Source: Chitinophaga costaii
GTDB lineage: Bacteria; Bacteroidota; Bacteroidia; Chitinophagales; Chitinophagaceae
Assembly: GCF_900094705.1 (NCBI RefSeq)
Contig: NZ_FMAR01000007.1
Location: forward strand, 171,568-235,567
Reading direction: 5' to 3'
Length of the DNA: 64,000 nucleotides
The notes under the pieces: generated by a model
Told to the model about the DNA's origin: nothing
What the model saw: the letters and a program-made list of their open reading frames with translations, nothing else
The model's database searches: none
Position numbers and translations under genes: made by a program
Part shown: positions 56,598 to 64,000 of the stretch, piece after piece
Layout: each line of letters begins with the position of its first letter
Numbering within the stretch: the stretch's first letter is position 1

Positions 56598-58694
56598 TCA
56601 ATCCTTTAAATAAACGTGAATATTCTTATCAACCATCATTTTTCCCGTCTTCGCGGGATTCGGTATTAACGTTTCAAAATTCATGTGTGGCCAACCACCA
56701 TGAGCACCTGTAATATCACTAACGCCCATCCTAACAACTCTAGTACCGTCAGCAGAAACAAATCGACCACTATTGGGGACCAACTCCTTGTAACCTTTAC
56801 CTAAAAATTGCTCACCCAACTCTAAGGCTTTGTTTGGCGAAACATTCATCCCATCCTTTAGTCCCAACTCGGATAATGTCTTAAATCCAGATTCTGTTGG
56901 CGCTACTTTGGGAACAAAAGGCGTCTCAACAGTTCTAGTCGCATCATCTAAAAATTCGCCACCGAAATTTTCAAAGTTTTTAACTCCGGTTTTAACCAGC
57001 TTACCTTCAGTCTGTTTGGCAACCGTAACAAAAGTGTTATCAACTGCCGCCTTTGCCATCTGGCGAGCCAATACTCTCGTAGACAAAGAATATACACTAT
57101 ACAATAACTCAGCACCACCGTATGTTTCAACACCAATGTCAACTCCCTTCAACATGGAGAGGGATACAACCTGTGGTAAAAACTGGGATTGTTTAACACC
57201 CTGCATTTCTTTATAGGTATCAAAACTTACCCGCAGGCTATAGGAAGTACCATCTACAAACGCCAGATTATATTCTGCTACAAACTTCTCAGGCCTATCA
57301 TATAGTTCATAACCATTCCGTTCTACTCCAATGACCGTTCCCTCATTACGTGTGCTCGTAAAAACTGCCTTCCCTTGCTTATCAAAAAAGGATATTGTAT
57401 AAAAACGATCTTCCTGACCATCAACATCTACAGCTACTATTGGCTTATTTCCCGAAAACTGGTAAGGGGTATAAAAGGCAACCTTTTTACTTAATGGATC
57501 TGTAGATAAAAATCTTCCTATTTGTGGGTTATAAATCCTAAACCCATAATCCTGCTGATCCCCATCCCCCTTCACCTCATTATCATTCTCCTTTCCATTA
57601 AACCCATACCGGTACCCATCATGGTATTCCGGTGCACCTCCAACTCCCCCACTTCCCTCACCCGGCACCACCGGCACACACTCCGAAGCATCAGGGTCTA
57701 TCGTCACCACAAAGGAACTACCATCCGCCACAAAACGCTCCGTAAACCCTACACTATTCCTGGCCTTATACGCAGCCGGATCGTCCGCACCACGCTGATT
57801 CACCTGCAGGTTATCCGGTAATGATCCATCCGCGCAATCCCCGGTGCCGCTGCTGCCGGTTCCTCCGGTTTCTCCACTGGACGTGCCTGCATCATACTGG
57901 CTGCCTCGCCCAGGCATGATCATCCCGAAGGGATAGTAGTCTGTCTGCGATAACATTGCAGCCGTGTAATAGGCTGTGGTGCTGTCGTTTAAAGGTACGG
58001 CTATTTTTTTGTCGCTTACCGTAGCCAGTACATTGCCCAGGTGGTTGCTTAGCTCATATTGTTTATCGCCTGTAAACAACGTATCCTGCCGGCTTTGGGT
58101 GAGCAGGCTATCGCCTACCGGGCGGTTGGGCTGCCATATACCCAGGCGTTTGCTGCCGTACAGGTGTTGCTCTTTCCAGGTGAGTGTACCAGCCTTGTAT
58201 TCGTACAGCGCCAGTACGTTGCCTTGGGCATCCCGGATGTAGAAACTGGTGGACGGGTTACTGCTGGTGATGGTTTTTGATATACGGTTGCCACCAGGAT
58301 CGTAGCCATAGCTGATGCCGTAGGCAGTGCCGCGGGATACGCTGCGGATCTTTCCATATACTGTCCATTGGATGGCCGTTACCCCGCCACTCAGGTCTTG
58401 GGTCAGATTACCAATCTGGTCGTATTGGTAGTTGTTGAGCGGTTGGTTGTCCAGGTCTTCTTTGTAGTTGTCTTTGTTTACCGCATCGCGGATATAGGTA
58501 AGTCGGTTGTTGCCGGGCTGGTAGAAGTAGCTCAACTGATCCATGGCCAGTGCGCGGCTGTTTTGCGTGGTCCCGTTGCGCTGGTAGTTCAGGATGTTGC
58601 CGTTGGCATCGTAGCGTACAATTTCTTTATAGTCGTTTACGGTGTTACTGTTGCTCCATTGGGTGGCCACCGAATCAAAGAGGTGGTAGCGCAT
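56598..58694 (-). CDS. RHS module 2: 5'-truncated RHS protein with small nuclease-like tip
   Basis: 698 residues from an internal ATG (MRYHLFDSVATQW); RHS homology continues in frame to 58909 without a start codon. The core is nearly identical to module 1 until YRYGFNG, then diverges: KENDNEVKGDGDQQDYGFRIYNPQIGRFLSTDPLSKKVAFYTPYQFSGNKPIVAVDVDGQED. The tip of about 240 residues ends with a compact domain: NKALELGEQFLGKGYKEL, RFVSADGTRVVRMG, DITGAHGGWPHMNFETL and NIHVYLKD. The His/Asn/Glu cluster suggests a small nuclease, but I cannot name the family. The Imm32-like gene follows. Confidence 0.8.
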   Translation of the reverse strand: MRYHLFDSVATQWSNSNTVNDYKEIVRYDANGNILNYQRNGTTQNSRALAMDQLSYFYQPGNNRLTYIRDAVNKDNYKEDLDNQPLNNYQYDQIGNLTQDLSGGVTAIQWTVYGKIRSVSRGTAYGISYGYDPGGNRISKTITSSNPSTSFYIRDAQGNVLALYEYKAGTLTWKEQHLYGSKRLGIWQPNRPVGDSLLTQSRQDTLFTGDKQYELSNHLGNVLATVSDKKIAVPLNDSTTAYYTAAMLSQTDYYPFGMIMPGRGSQYDAGTSSGETGGTGSSGTGDCADGSLPDNLQVNQRGADDPAAYKARNSVGFTERFVADGSSFVVTIDPDASECVPVVPGEGSGGVGGAPEYHDGYRYGFNGKENDNEVKGDGDQQDYGFRIYNPQIGRFLSTDPLSKKVAFYTPYQFSGNKPIVAVDVDGQEDRFYTISFFDKQGKAVFTSTRNEGTVIGVERNGYELYDRPEKFVAEYNLAFVDGTSYSLRVSFDTYKEMQGVKQSQFLPQVVSLSMLKGVDIGVETYGGAELLYSVYSLSTRVLARQMAKAAVDNTFVTVAKQTEGKLVKTGVKNFENFGGEFLDDATRTVETPFVPKVAPTESGFKTLSELGLKDGMNVSPNKALELGEQFLGKGYKELVPNSGRFVSADGTRVVRMGVSDITGAHGGWPHMNFETLIPNPAKTGKMMVDKNIHVYLKD

Positions 58695-58910
58695 GTAGCG
58701 AAGCCGGTTCAGCCGGTCATAGCCATAGCTGTAACCTACCGGTATCCCTTGGTTAAAGCCGGGTAAGGCCAGGGTAGTGTAACTGATATTGCCGTTGTAT
58801 AATCCTGTGCCACTGGTATCGGGGGCGGCGCCACTGCTGGCAGGCGCGGATGGCGTGTAGGACAGCCGGTTAAATGCCGTGGTGCTGCTGCCTATAGGTT
58901 GGTAATCCCT

Positions 58911-59047
58911 ATGGTAATGGCAGTGGTGCTGTCGTTTAAAGGTACTGCTATTTTTTTGTCATTTAATGTAGCCCGCACGTTTACCAGGTGGTTGCTTAGC
59001 TCATATTGTTTATCTCCCGTAAATAGCGTATCCTGCTGGCTTTGGGT
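58911..59047 (-). pseudogene. Scrambled RHS core fragment
   Basis: Encodes FTQSQQDTLFTGDKQYELSNHLVNVRATLNDKKIAVPLNDSTTA, which in modules 1-3 lies well after the DYQPIGSSTTAF region. Here it comes before that region and in another frame, so the order is inverted by rearrangement. It joins the duplicated tRNA block at 59047. Confidence 0.75.
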
Positions 59048-59049
59048 AA

Positions 59050-59310
59050 ACGACCTTGCCAAGGTCGGCGTTGACGCCTCGAGCCCGGTCTCCCTCTCCA
59101 AAAACAAATTCCAATTGCGCAGGTAGTTTGGATTTTTTGTTTTTGGTCTACCCGGGTGGTGGAATCGGTAGACACGCGGGATTTAAATCGCGTTCGCAGC
59201 AATGCGCGTGTGGGTTCAACTCTCATCCTGGGTACCTAGAGAAATGTTAGCGGTTTTTAACATTGAAAGGCTTTAAAGCCCGTCTTCATGGCGGGTATTT
59301 TTTGTTGCAT
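59050..59310 (+). repeat. Degenerate duplicate of the tRNA-Gly/tRNA-Leu block
   Basis: Collinear with 50650-50912: the 3' half of tRNA-Gly (59050-59100), the spacer, tRNA-Leu (59150-59234), the MGTT-like spacer and the terminator region (GGCTTTAAAGCCCGTCTTCATGG). There are scattered substitutions and small deletions throughout. The copy starts 8400 bases from the original. The promoter and 5' half of tRNA-Gly are absent. Confidence 0.9.
59150..59234 (+). pseudogene. tRNA-Leu pseudogene
   Basis: Compared with 50751-50836, the anticodon loop has lost a base (TTTAAA between CGGGA and TCGCG), the anticodon stem has a mismatch and the T-stem carries GTGGG against CTCAT. It cannot fold as a normal tRNA and has no promoter of its own. 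Confidence 0.85.
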
Positions 59311-59317
59311 CGTTTTG

Positions 59318-59370
59318 CCCTGCACTTTATGTTCGCCTCATTTCCTCCGCGTTAAAGGCCCAGTTAGTAG
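59318..59370 (-). pseudogene. Short RHS relic
   Basis: CTGCACTTTATGTTCGCCT and the following AAAGGCCCAGTTAGTAG match the module 1 region near 55281-55340 with substitutions. This shows that the tRNA duplicate is flanked by RHS sequence on both sides. Confidence 0.65.
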
Positions 59371-59384
59371 TTAGATAAAGATAT

Positions 59385-59675
59385 TTAATAAAGAAAAATA
59401 TGTCCATTCCATTTGTATTCTATACCTCGCCAAATACTTATTTCAAGTGTAATAAAAATGCTCAACAACATACCAACGACAACGACAAATGCATCAAATT
59501 TATTCACAAAAAACTTAAGACAAATAGAAAGAATCACCGATACAATTATCCAGATTAAAAAATAAATATCTCCAAGTCCCCTTCCGAATGTTACTAATCC
59601 TACCAGGTTACTAACTATTATTAATAATATATAGAAAATAAAAACCCAGAATAAAACACTGAAAAATCTATTCAT
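59385..59675 (-). CDS. Membrane protein, putative immunity partner of RHS module 3
   Basis: 96 residues with three hydrophobic helices (MNRFFSVLFWVFIFYILLIIV, YFLIWIIVSVILSICL, FVVVVGMLLSIFITL). The start overlaps the stop of RHS module 3 by ATGA. Membrane immunity proteins are expected against lipase-type toxins that attack from the periplasmic side, which fits the tip upstream. No family recognised. Confidence 0.65.
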   Translation of the reverse strand: MNRFFSVLFWVFIFYILLIIVSNLVGLVTFGRGLGDIYFLIWIIVSVILSICLKFFVNKFDAFVVVVGMLLSIFITLEISIWRGIEYKWNGHIFLY

Positions 59676-61717
59676 ATTTTAGGTTTTACAAGATTAAGTT
59701 TAGGTATTTTACCTTGATCAATAGCTTCATTTATGACTTCGGGATGATCTATATCGACTGAGTGGGCTCCAACGCCATCAACTGTTCTAGTTACTGTTAC
59801 CTTTCCCCATCTGTCCTTAATAGGCTTTTCACTCACATAAAATCTATCAACGTTAAGTTCGATATTACGAGTTTTAGGTGAGTTAGTAAAATAATGATCT
59901 CCCGCAAGTCCACCTGCTACCATATCGTCTTTATTCCAAAGTGCAATGTGATCATTTATACCTTTAGAGTTTCTTGGATTTTCCTTACTATAGGTCTGAT
60001 TGTAAGCAGGTGTACTAATAGTGATAATATTAACTTTTTCGCCGGTAGCCTTATAAATCATATCTGCCGCTTGAATGGCAACGTTTCCTCCATGGCTATG
60101 ACCAATGAGTGTAATCTCTTCTCCCGTTACTCTATGACTAAGAACATAGGCTGTAAGCTGTTTCGCAGCAACAGTCCTATCGTTTACATTATTAAGCAGG
60201 GGAGCTTTCCAATTAAATCCTGTATTCTTGTATTTGTTGTTTGTCAGTCTAATCAACGTAGGCACAGTTCTAGAATTCTCTGTCCATCTACTAGAATTAT
60301 TTACTGTACCATGAATAAAAAAAGCTTCTAAACCATCTAGATCAATTGCGTCAATTGGGCTATTACTCGCAAACTGATAAGGAGTAAGTTCGGGATATTT
60401 CGCCGTGATGGGGTCCACACTCAAAAACCTCCCCGCCCTAGGATCATAAATCCGCATCCCATAATCCTGCTGATCCCCATCCCCCTTCACCTCATTATCA
60501 TTCTCCTTTCCATTAAACCCATACCGGTACCCATCATGATATTCCGGCGCCCCACCAACGCCTCCACTCCCCCCGCCCGGCACCACCGGTACACACTCCG
60601 CTGCATCCGGGTCTATCGTTACCACAAACGAACTACCATCCGCCACAAAACTTTCCGTAAATCCTACACTATTCCTTGCCTTATACGCTCCCGGATCATC
60701 CGCACCCCGTTCATTTATCTGCAGGTTATCCGGCAAAGAACCATCCGCACAATCTACGCTGCCGCCATTGCCTGTACCGCCAGTGCCACCGTTAGACGTG
60801 CCCGCATCATACTGGCTGCCCCTGCCGGGCATGATCATCCCAAACGGGTAGTAATCTGTCTGCGATAATAATGCAGCCGTGTAGTAGGCCGTGGTGCTGT
60901 CGTTTAAAGGTACCGCTATTTTCTTGTCGCTTACCGTGGCCAGTACATTGCCCAGGTGATTACTTAGCTCATATTGTTTATCGCCTGTAAACACCGTATC
61001 CTGCCGGGTTTGGGTCAGCAGGCTATCGCCTACCGGGCGGTTGGGCTGCCACATACCCAGGCGTTTGCTGCCGTACAAGTGCTGCTCTTTCCAGGTGAGT
61101 ACACCGGCCTTGTATTCGTATAACGCCAGTACGTTGCCTTGGGCATCCCGGATGTAGAAACTGGTGGAGGGTGTGCTGCTGGTGATGGTTTTTGATACAC
61201 GGTTGCCACCAGGATCATAGCCGTAGCTGATCCCATAGGCAGTGCCGCGGGATACGCTGCGGATCTTACCATATACCGTCCATTGGATAGACGTTACACC
61301 ACCGCTCAGGTCCTGGGTTAGGTTACCGATCTGGTCGTATTGGTAGTTGTTGAGCGGTTGGTTGTCCAGGTCTTCTTTGTAGTTGTCTTTGTTTACCGCA
61401 TCGCGGATATAGGTAAGCCGGTTGTTGCCGGGCTGGTAGAAGTAGCTCAACTGATCCATGGCCAGTGCACGGCTGTTTTGCGTGGTGCCATTGCGCTGGT
61501 AGTTCAGGGTGTTGCCGTTGGCATCGTAGCGCACGATCTCCTTATAATCGTTTACGGCGTTACTGTTACTCCATTGCGTGGCCACCGAATCAAACAGATT
61601 GTAGCGCATGTAGCGCAGGCGGTTCAGCCGGTCGTAGCCATAGCTGTAGCCTACCGGTACGCCTTGGTTAAATCCGGGTAAGGCCAGCGTGGTGTAACTG
61701 ATGTTGCCGTTGTACAA
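59672..61717 (-). CDS. RHS module 3: 5'-truncated RHS protein with lipase-like alpha/beta hydrolase tip
   Basis: 681 residues. The start is a TTG inside the RHS repeat region (YNGNISYTTLALPGFNQGVPVG). Homology to the other modules begins abruptly at about 61733. After the core (MRIYDPRAGRFLSVDPITAKYPELTPYQFASNSPIDAIDLDGLEA) comes an alpha/beta hydrolase: FFIHGTVNNSSRW, the nucleophile Ser541 in LIGHSHGGNVAIQAAD, a candidate Asp in NKDDMVAGG and a candidate His in GAHSVDIDHPEV. This suggests a phospholipase or esterase effector. The tip is AT-rich. A membrane immunity candidate overlaps the 3' end. Confidence 0.82.
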   Translation of the reverse strand: MYNGNISYTTLALPGFNQGVPVGYSYGYDRLNRLRYMRYNLFDSVATQWSNSNAVNDYKEIVRYDANGNTLNYQRNGTTQNSRALAMDQLSYFYQPGNNRLTYIRDAVNKDNYKEDLDNQPLNNYQYDQIGNLTQDLSGGVTSIQWTVYGKIRSVSRGTAYGISYGYDPGGNRVSKTITSSTPSTSFYIRDAQGNVLALYEYKAGVLTWKEQHLYGSKRLGMWQPNRPVGDSLLTQTRQDTVFTGDKQYELSNHLGNVLATVSDKKIAVPLNDSTTAYYTAALLSQTDYYPFGMIMPGRGSQYDAGTSNGGTGGTGNGGSVDCADGSLPDNLQINERGADDPGAYKARNSVGFTESFVADGSSFVVTIDPDAAECVPVVPGGGSGGVGGAPEYHDGYRYGFNGKENDNEVKGDGDQQDYGMRIYDPRAGRFLSVDPITAKYPELTPYQFASNSPIDAIDLDGLEAFFIHGTVNNSSRWTENSRTVPTLIRLTNNKYKNTGFNWKAPLLNNVNDRTVAAKQLTAYVLSHRVTGEEITLIGHSHGGNVAIQAADMIYKATGEKVNIITISTPAYNQTYSKENPRNSKGINDHIALWNKDDMVAGGLAGDHYFTNSPKTRNIELNVDRFYVSEKPIKDRWGKVTVTRTVDGVGAHSVDIDHPEVINEAIDQGKIPKLNLVKPKI

Positions 61718-61828
61718 CCCGGTGCCGCTGGTACTGATGAGAATATCTATTTCGTTCCGACTAGAGGGGTAAATATCTACACAAATACAGCTATATTAAT
61801 TATTACAGCGAGTATAATCAGAACATTT

Positions 61829-62010
61829 TTATTTCTTTTTACCTTTCATTAAAAGAAGCCAAATTAATGATAATAATATCAGACAAATTGAATTTAGAAA
61901 AAAGGCTGCCACGACAGCATCTTCATTAATATCCGAATCTATTTCCAGAACTGTTAGCGCCCTTGGATACGGAGTGATAAAAATATTAAATACACAATAA
62001 CGAAAAAATA
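61829..62010 (-). other. Possible small membrane protein remnant
   Basis: An open frame of about 60 codons without a usual start encodes RYCVFNIFITPYPRALTVLEI, then INEDAVVAAFFLNSICLILLSLIWLLLMKGKKK and a stop, a two-helix membrane protein. By position and style it may be an orphan immunity protein with a lost 5' end. The rest of 61735-62088 holds nothing I can support. Confidence 0.35.
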
Positions 62011-62088
62011 ACGCAAGAAATCATTACATTTATGACAATTCTTCGAGGCTGTAAAATAAACTGTGCCAAGGCTTAAAAATTAGGATAT

Positions 62089-62235
62089 TTAATACAAAAT
62101 TATTTTCCAGCCTCCGTCAAGTTCATCATAAGTTTGATCAAAGGTTTTGTCATTCATTATTTTAATCACATCTTCCATAGAAATTTGAAAATAAACATTA
62201 CATACTTTTACGAACGTTATGATTTTTGTCGTCAT
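62089..62235 (-). CDS. Possible 48-residue protein, unknown
   Basis: ATG at 62235: MTTKIITFVKVCNVYFQIS, then MEDVIKIMNDKTFDQTYDELDGGWKIILY. It starts 13 bases after a frame ending NPGYEGRYKHTYRGK. The pairing looks like the end of a toxin tip followed by a (truncated) immunity gene. Supported only by composition and context. Confidence 0.4.
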   Translation of the reverse strand: MTTKIITFVKVCNVYFQISMEDVIKIMNDKTFDQTYDELDGGWKIILY

Positions 62236-62245
62236 TTGACTAATC

Positions 62246-62322
62246 ATTACTTGCCACGGTAAGTATGTTTATAACGGCCTTCATATCCTGGGTTATTTTT
62301 GGGGCTCTTGTATTTCCACAAA
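62246..62322 (-). pseudogene. C-terminal scrap of a toxin tip
   Basis: The minus frame IILWKYKSPKNNPGYEGRYKHTYRGK has no start and is preceded by two stops. The Lys/Arg/Tyr-rich end resembles a polymorphic toxin C-terminus, and the 48-residue ORF follows directly. Confidence 0.35.
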
Positions 62323-62339
62323 ATGATTTACTAAAGGGC

Positions 62340-62879
62340 TTATTGTTTTGGGCGGTTCTTTTCTTCCAACTCCCGCTTACTTTTTAAAATACCATCGTAA
62401 TCAAACCATCCCTCATCTTTTGAGTATTCAACAATAACAGACACCTTTCCTTCAACTATCAGTGTCAGCATCTTTTTAAACAAGTCAACCTCTGATTGCA
62501 CTTGTTCTGAATAAGAAGATTTATTCATCTCATTGATAAATAAATTTGCAGAAAGTTTTTGTAGATAGCAATAAATATGTGTCTGAGCACAGGAATCTTC
62601 CCATATTTTGTCTTCCAAGAGATGTATCGTAAGCATATTATTTATTCTTTGAGTGTGTATGAGCACTTCATTGACAAAACTCTTACTAAAGGAATGATAC
62701 CGAGACGATGATTTGAACCAATTGATGTACTCCCTTTCCGGAAGAGTGAATATGGCTCGATTATTATCCATTAAATCCCTATCCACCTCATAAAACACTA
62801 TCACGTTAGATTTTGATTCTTGGTATGGCATACTTTTTTTCATTTTACAAAAAACGACTATAGCTAAAAATACAATCAA
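62340..62879 (-). CDS. Membrane-anchored hypothetical protein, possible immunity protein
   Basis: 179 residues with an N-terminal hydrophobic helix (MIVFLAIVVFCKM) and a helical soluble part (VIVFYEVDRDLMDNNRAIF; EYINWFKSSSRYHSFSKSFVNEVLIHTQRI). AT-rich, on the RHS strand and directly downstream of the module 4 tip, so it is the natural candidate for that toxin's immunity. Family not recognised. Confidence 0.5.
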   Translation of the reverse strand: MIVFLAIVVFCKMKKSMPYQESKSNVIVFYEVDRDLMDNNRAIFTLPEREYINWFKSSSRYHSFSKSFVNEVLIHTQRINNMLTIHLLEDKIWEDSCAQTHIYCYLQKLSANLFINEMNKSSYSEQVQSEVDLFKKMLTLIVEGKVSVIVEYSKDEGWFDYDGILKSKRELEEKNRPKQ

Positions 62880-62926
62880 TAATAGTAATAGACTAAGCAG
62901 CTTTTTTTATTCATCTTTAGGACGAT

Positions 62927-63750
62927 TTATATTGGAAGGTATGGTATAACAGTCTTTATCTTTGCCGCTTCTTTTATAACATCCTTTTTAACATCATTCG
63001 CAACCCTGTTTAAACCACCGATTAGCATTATTCTTCCCCCTGCTTTCAAAAAGTCCTTGGCAGCTTCTTCTACACGGTTATTCATATTAAAAGCGCTTTT
63101 GTAAGCAGCATCGTCCATCACCATCACTGGAATGGCATTCGGGAGGCCAGAGTTCCGCACTTTATTTATGGCCTAATTAAATCCTTTAATAAAATTCGGC
63201 TGGTTAATCCCTTTTTTAATCTCCATTACAAAATTAACTGGTTTATTAAACATCTCACCTCCACGGATAGGGTTAATCTGATCTCCGTTTAGTTTATTGA
63301 ACGGCATATTGATCCCCAACTCGAATCCACCTTTCTCCCCGAGGTCCAAGGATAGTAAAATGTCTATACTTTTGTCATCATCATATCCACCAAGGCGAAT
63401 TCCCGAATTAGTAATACCTTCTGCCTGATACTGCAGATCCGCAATACGTCCTCTATCATTATGGCCAGTGCGCGGCTGTTTTGCGTGGTGCCATTGCGCT
63501 GATAGTTCAGGATATTGCCGTTGGCGTCGTAGCGTACGATTTCTTTGTAGTCGTTTATCGCTTTAGTGTTGCTCCATTGCGTGGCTACTGAATCGAAGAG
63601 ATTATAGCGCATGTAGCGAAGCCGGTTCAGCCGGTCATAGCCATAGCTATAACCTACCGGTATCCCTTGGTTAAAGCTGGGGAGAGCCAGGGTAGTGTAA
63701 CTAGATAAAGCATTAGGATTTGCGGCTCCTATACTCCCGCCAATTAACAT
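62927..63750 (-). pseudogene. RHS module 4: decayed RHS fragment with broken tip
   Basis: The RHS part (SSYTTLALPSFNQGIPVGYSY to GTTQNSRALAI, about 63720-63465) is the shortest of the four cores. Beyond it the tip continues in a different frame: NDRGRIADLQYQAEGITNSG, GGYDDDKSIDILLSLDLGEKGGFELGINMPF, MFNKPVNFVMEIKKGINQPNFIKGFN. An in-frame TAG then precedes AINKVRNSGLPNAIPVMVMDDAAYKSAF, RIMLIGGLNRVANDVKKDVI. So there is one frameshift and one stop. The EIKKG segment might be an ExK nuclease element but this is weak. Confidence 0.7.
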
Positions 63751-63908
63751 TGTTTAGCAAGTCTATTGTTTCATCTGCTTTATAAAGAGTTAAAAAATCA
63801 TTATTGTCCGACTAAAATTGGGTAAAAAACAGAGGGATCCCTTTGTCAATAAGGGTTACCGCTTAAAAATCGATTGTCACAAAATCAGGGGGTGTACCCC
63901 CTTTCCCA

Positions 63909-64000
63909 TTAAGTTGAAAAAGCAAATGATGCATTGTGTGTCTTTCGCCAGGCCTTATAGGTATCTTTTATAAATTCCAGCAGTTCCACATAGCTCATTA
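63909..64000 (-). other. Possible C-terminal end of a gene entering from the right edge
   Basis: The minus frame MSYVELLEFIKDTYKAWRKTHNASFAFST is open to the window edge and ends at TAA (63909-63911). A GGGGGT/ACCCCC hairpin (63885-63898) lies just past it and could be a terminator or an element end. The family cannot be judged from 30 residues. The interval 63751-63884 holds nothing I can support. Confidence 0.3.

Noticed and set aside
59150..59234. Second functional tRNA-Leu
   Set aside because: A lost anticodon-loop base, stem mismatches and no promoter make it a pseudogene.
53835..61681. Plus-strand ORFs repeated in the RHS modules
   Set aside because: They recur only because the underlying minus-strand RHS core is repeated; they have no independent features.

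Overview
The window comes from a chromosome of the phylum Bacteroidota, most probably a Chitinophagaceae (Chitinophaga-like) soil bacterium. Evidence: a SusC/SusD pair with a FecI/FecR-type regulator, promoters of the Bacteroidota form (TTTG, about 18-20 bases, TAnnTTTG), DUF177-rpmF-plsX gene order, DUF3810, DUF3667 and a very large NtrY-like kinase. This placement is inference from gene content; no rRNA is present.

Layout. 1-8.3 kb: housekeeping and small metabolic genes (ftsK cut by the left edge, two tandem secreted alpha/beta hydrolases, DUF423, shikimate kinase, phosphopantetheinyl transferase, dCTP deaminase). 7.7-24.4 kb: one regulated nutrient-acquisition locus: a divergent ECF sigma factor, FecR anti-sigma, STN-containing SusC, SusD, a third surface lipoprotein, two DUF5117-type metalloproteases in tandem (the second has lost every zinc ligand), a secreted thioredoxin-fold protein and an S9 (DPP-IV-like) peptidase. 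Its content points to peptide or protein uptake rather than glycan use. 24.4-28.1 kb: secreted and lipoprotein genes on the minus strand. 28.4-50.5 kb: ordinary chromosome (YggS, acyl-CoA dehydrogenase, arginase, hybrid histidine kinase, DUF177-rpmF-plsX, MazG, Tex, enoyl-CoA hydratase and others). This is interrupted at 38.6-40 kb by an Abi_2/HEPN defence gene with a predicted upstream non-coding RNA gene (own promoter, hairpin and terminator), next to an unusual inverted pair of heptanucleotide repeat arrays.

50.6-64 kb is an accessory island beginning just after a tRNA-Gly/tRNA-Leu pair. It holds an IS3 fragment and at least four 5'-truncated RHS modules, all on the minus strand. They share the same GC-rich RHS core but carry different AT-rich C-terminal tips: a caspase-like plus SH3b tip, a small nuclease-like tip with an Imm32-like partner, a lipase-like tip with a membrane partner, and a decayed tip. 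Small genes that look like immunity proteins, and debris of other tips, fill the gaps. A degenerate second copy of the tRNA block (from the 3' half of tRNA-Gly through tRNA-Leu to its terminator) sits inside the island between two scrambled RHS fragments, exactly 8.4 kb from the original. The island reads as a store of orphan toxin/immunity cassettes with long shared homology, able to recombine with a full-length rhs gene that is not in the window.

The three most interesting items are the HEPN-Abi/ncRNA unit, the orphan RHS cassette array with its duplicated tRNA block, and the active/inactive metalloprotease pair in the SusCD operon.
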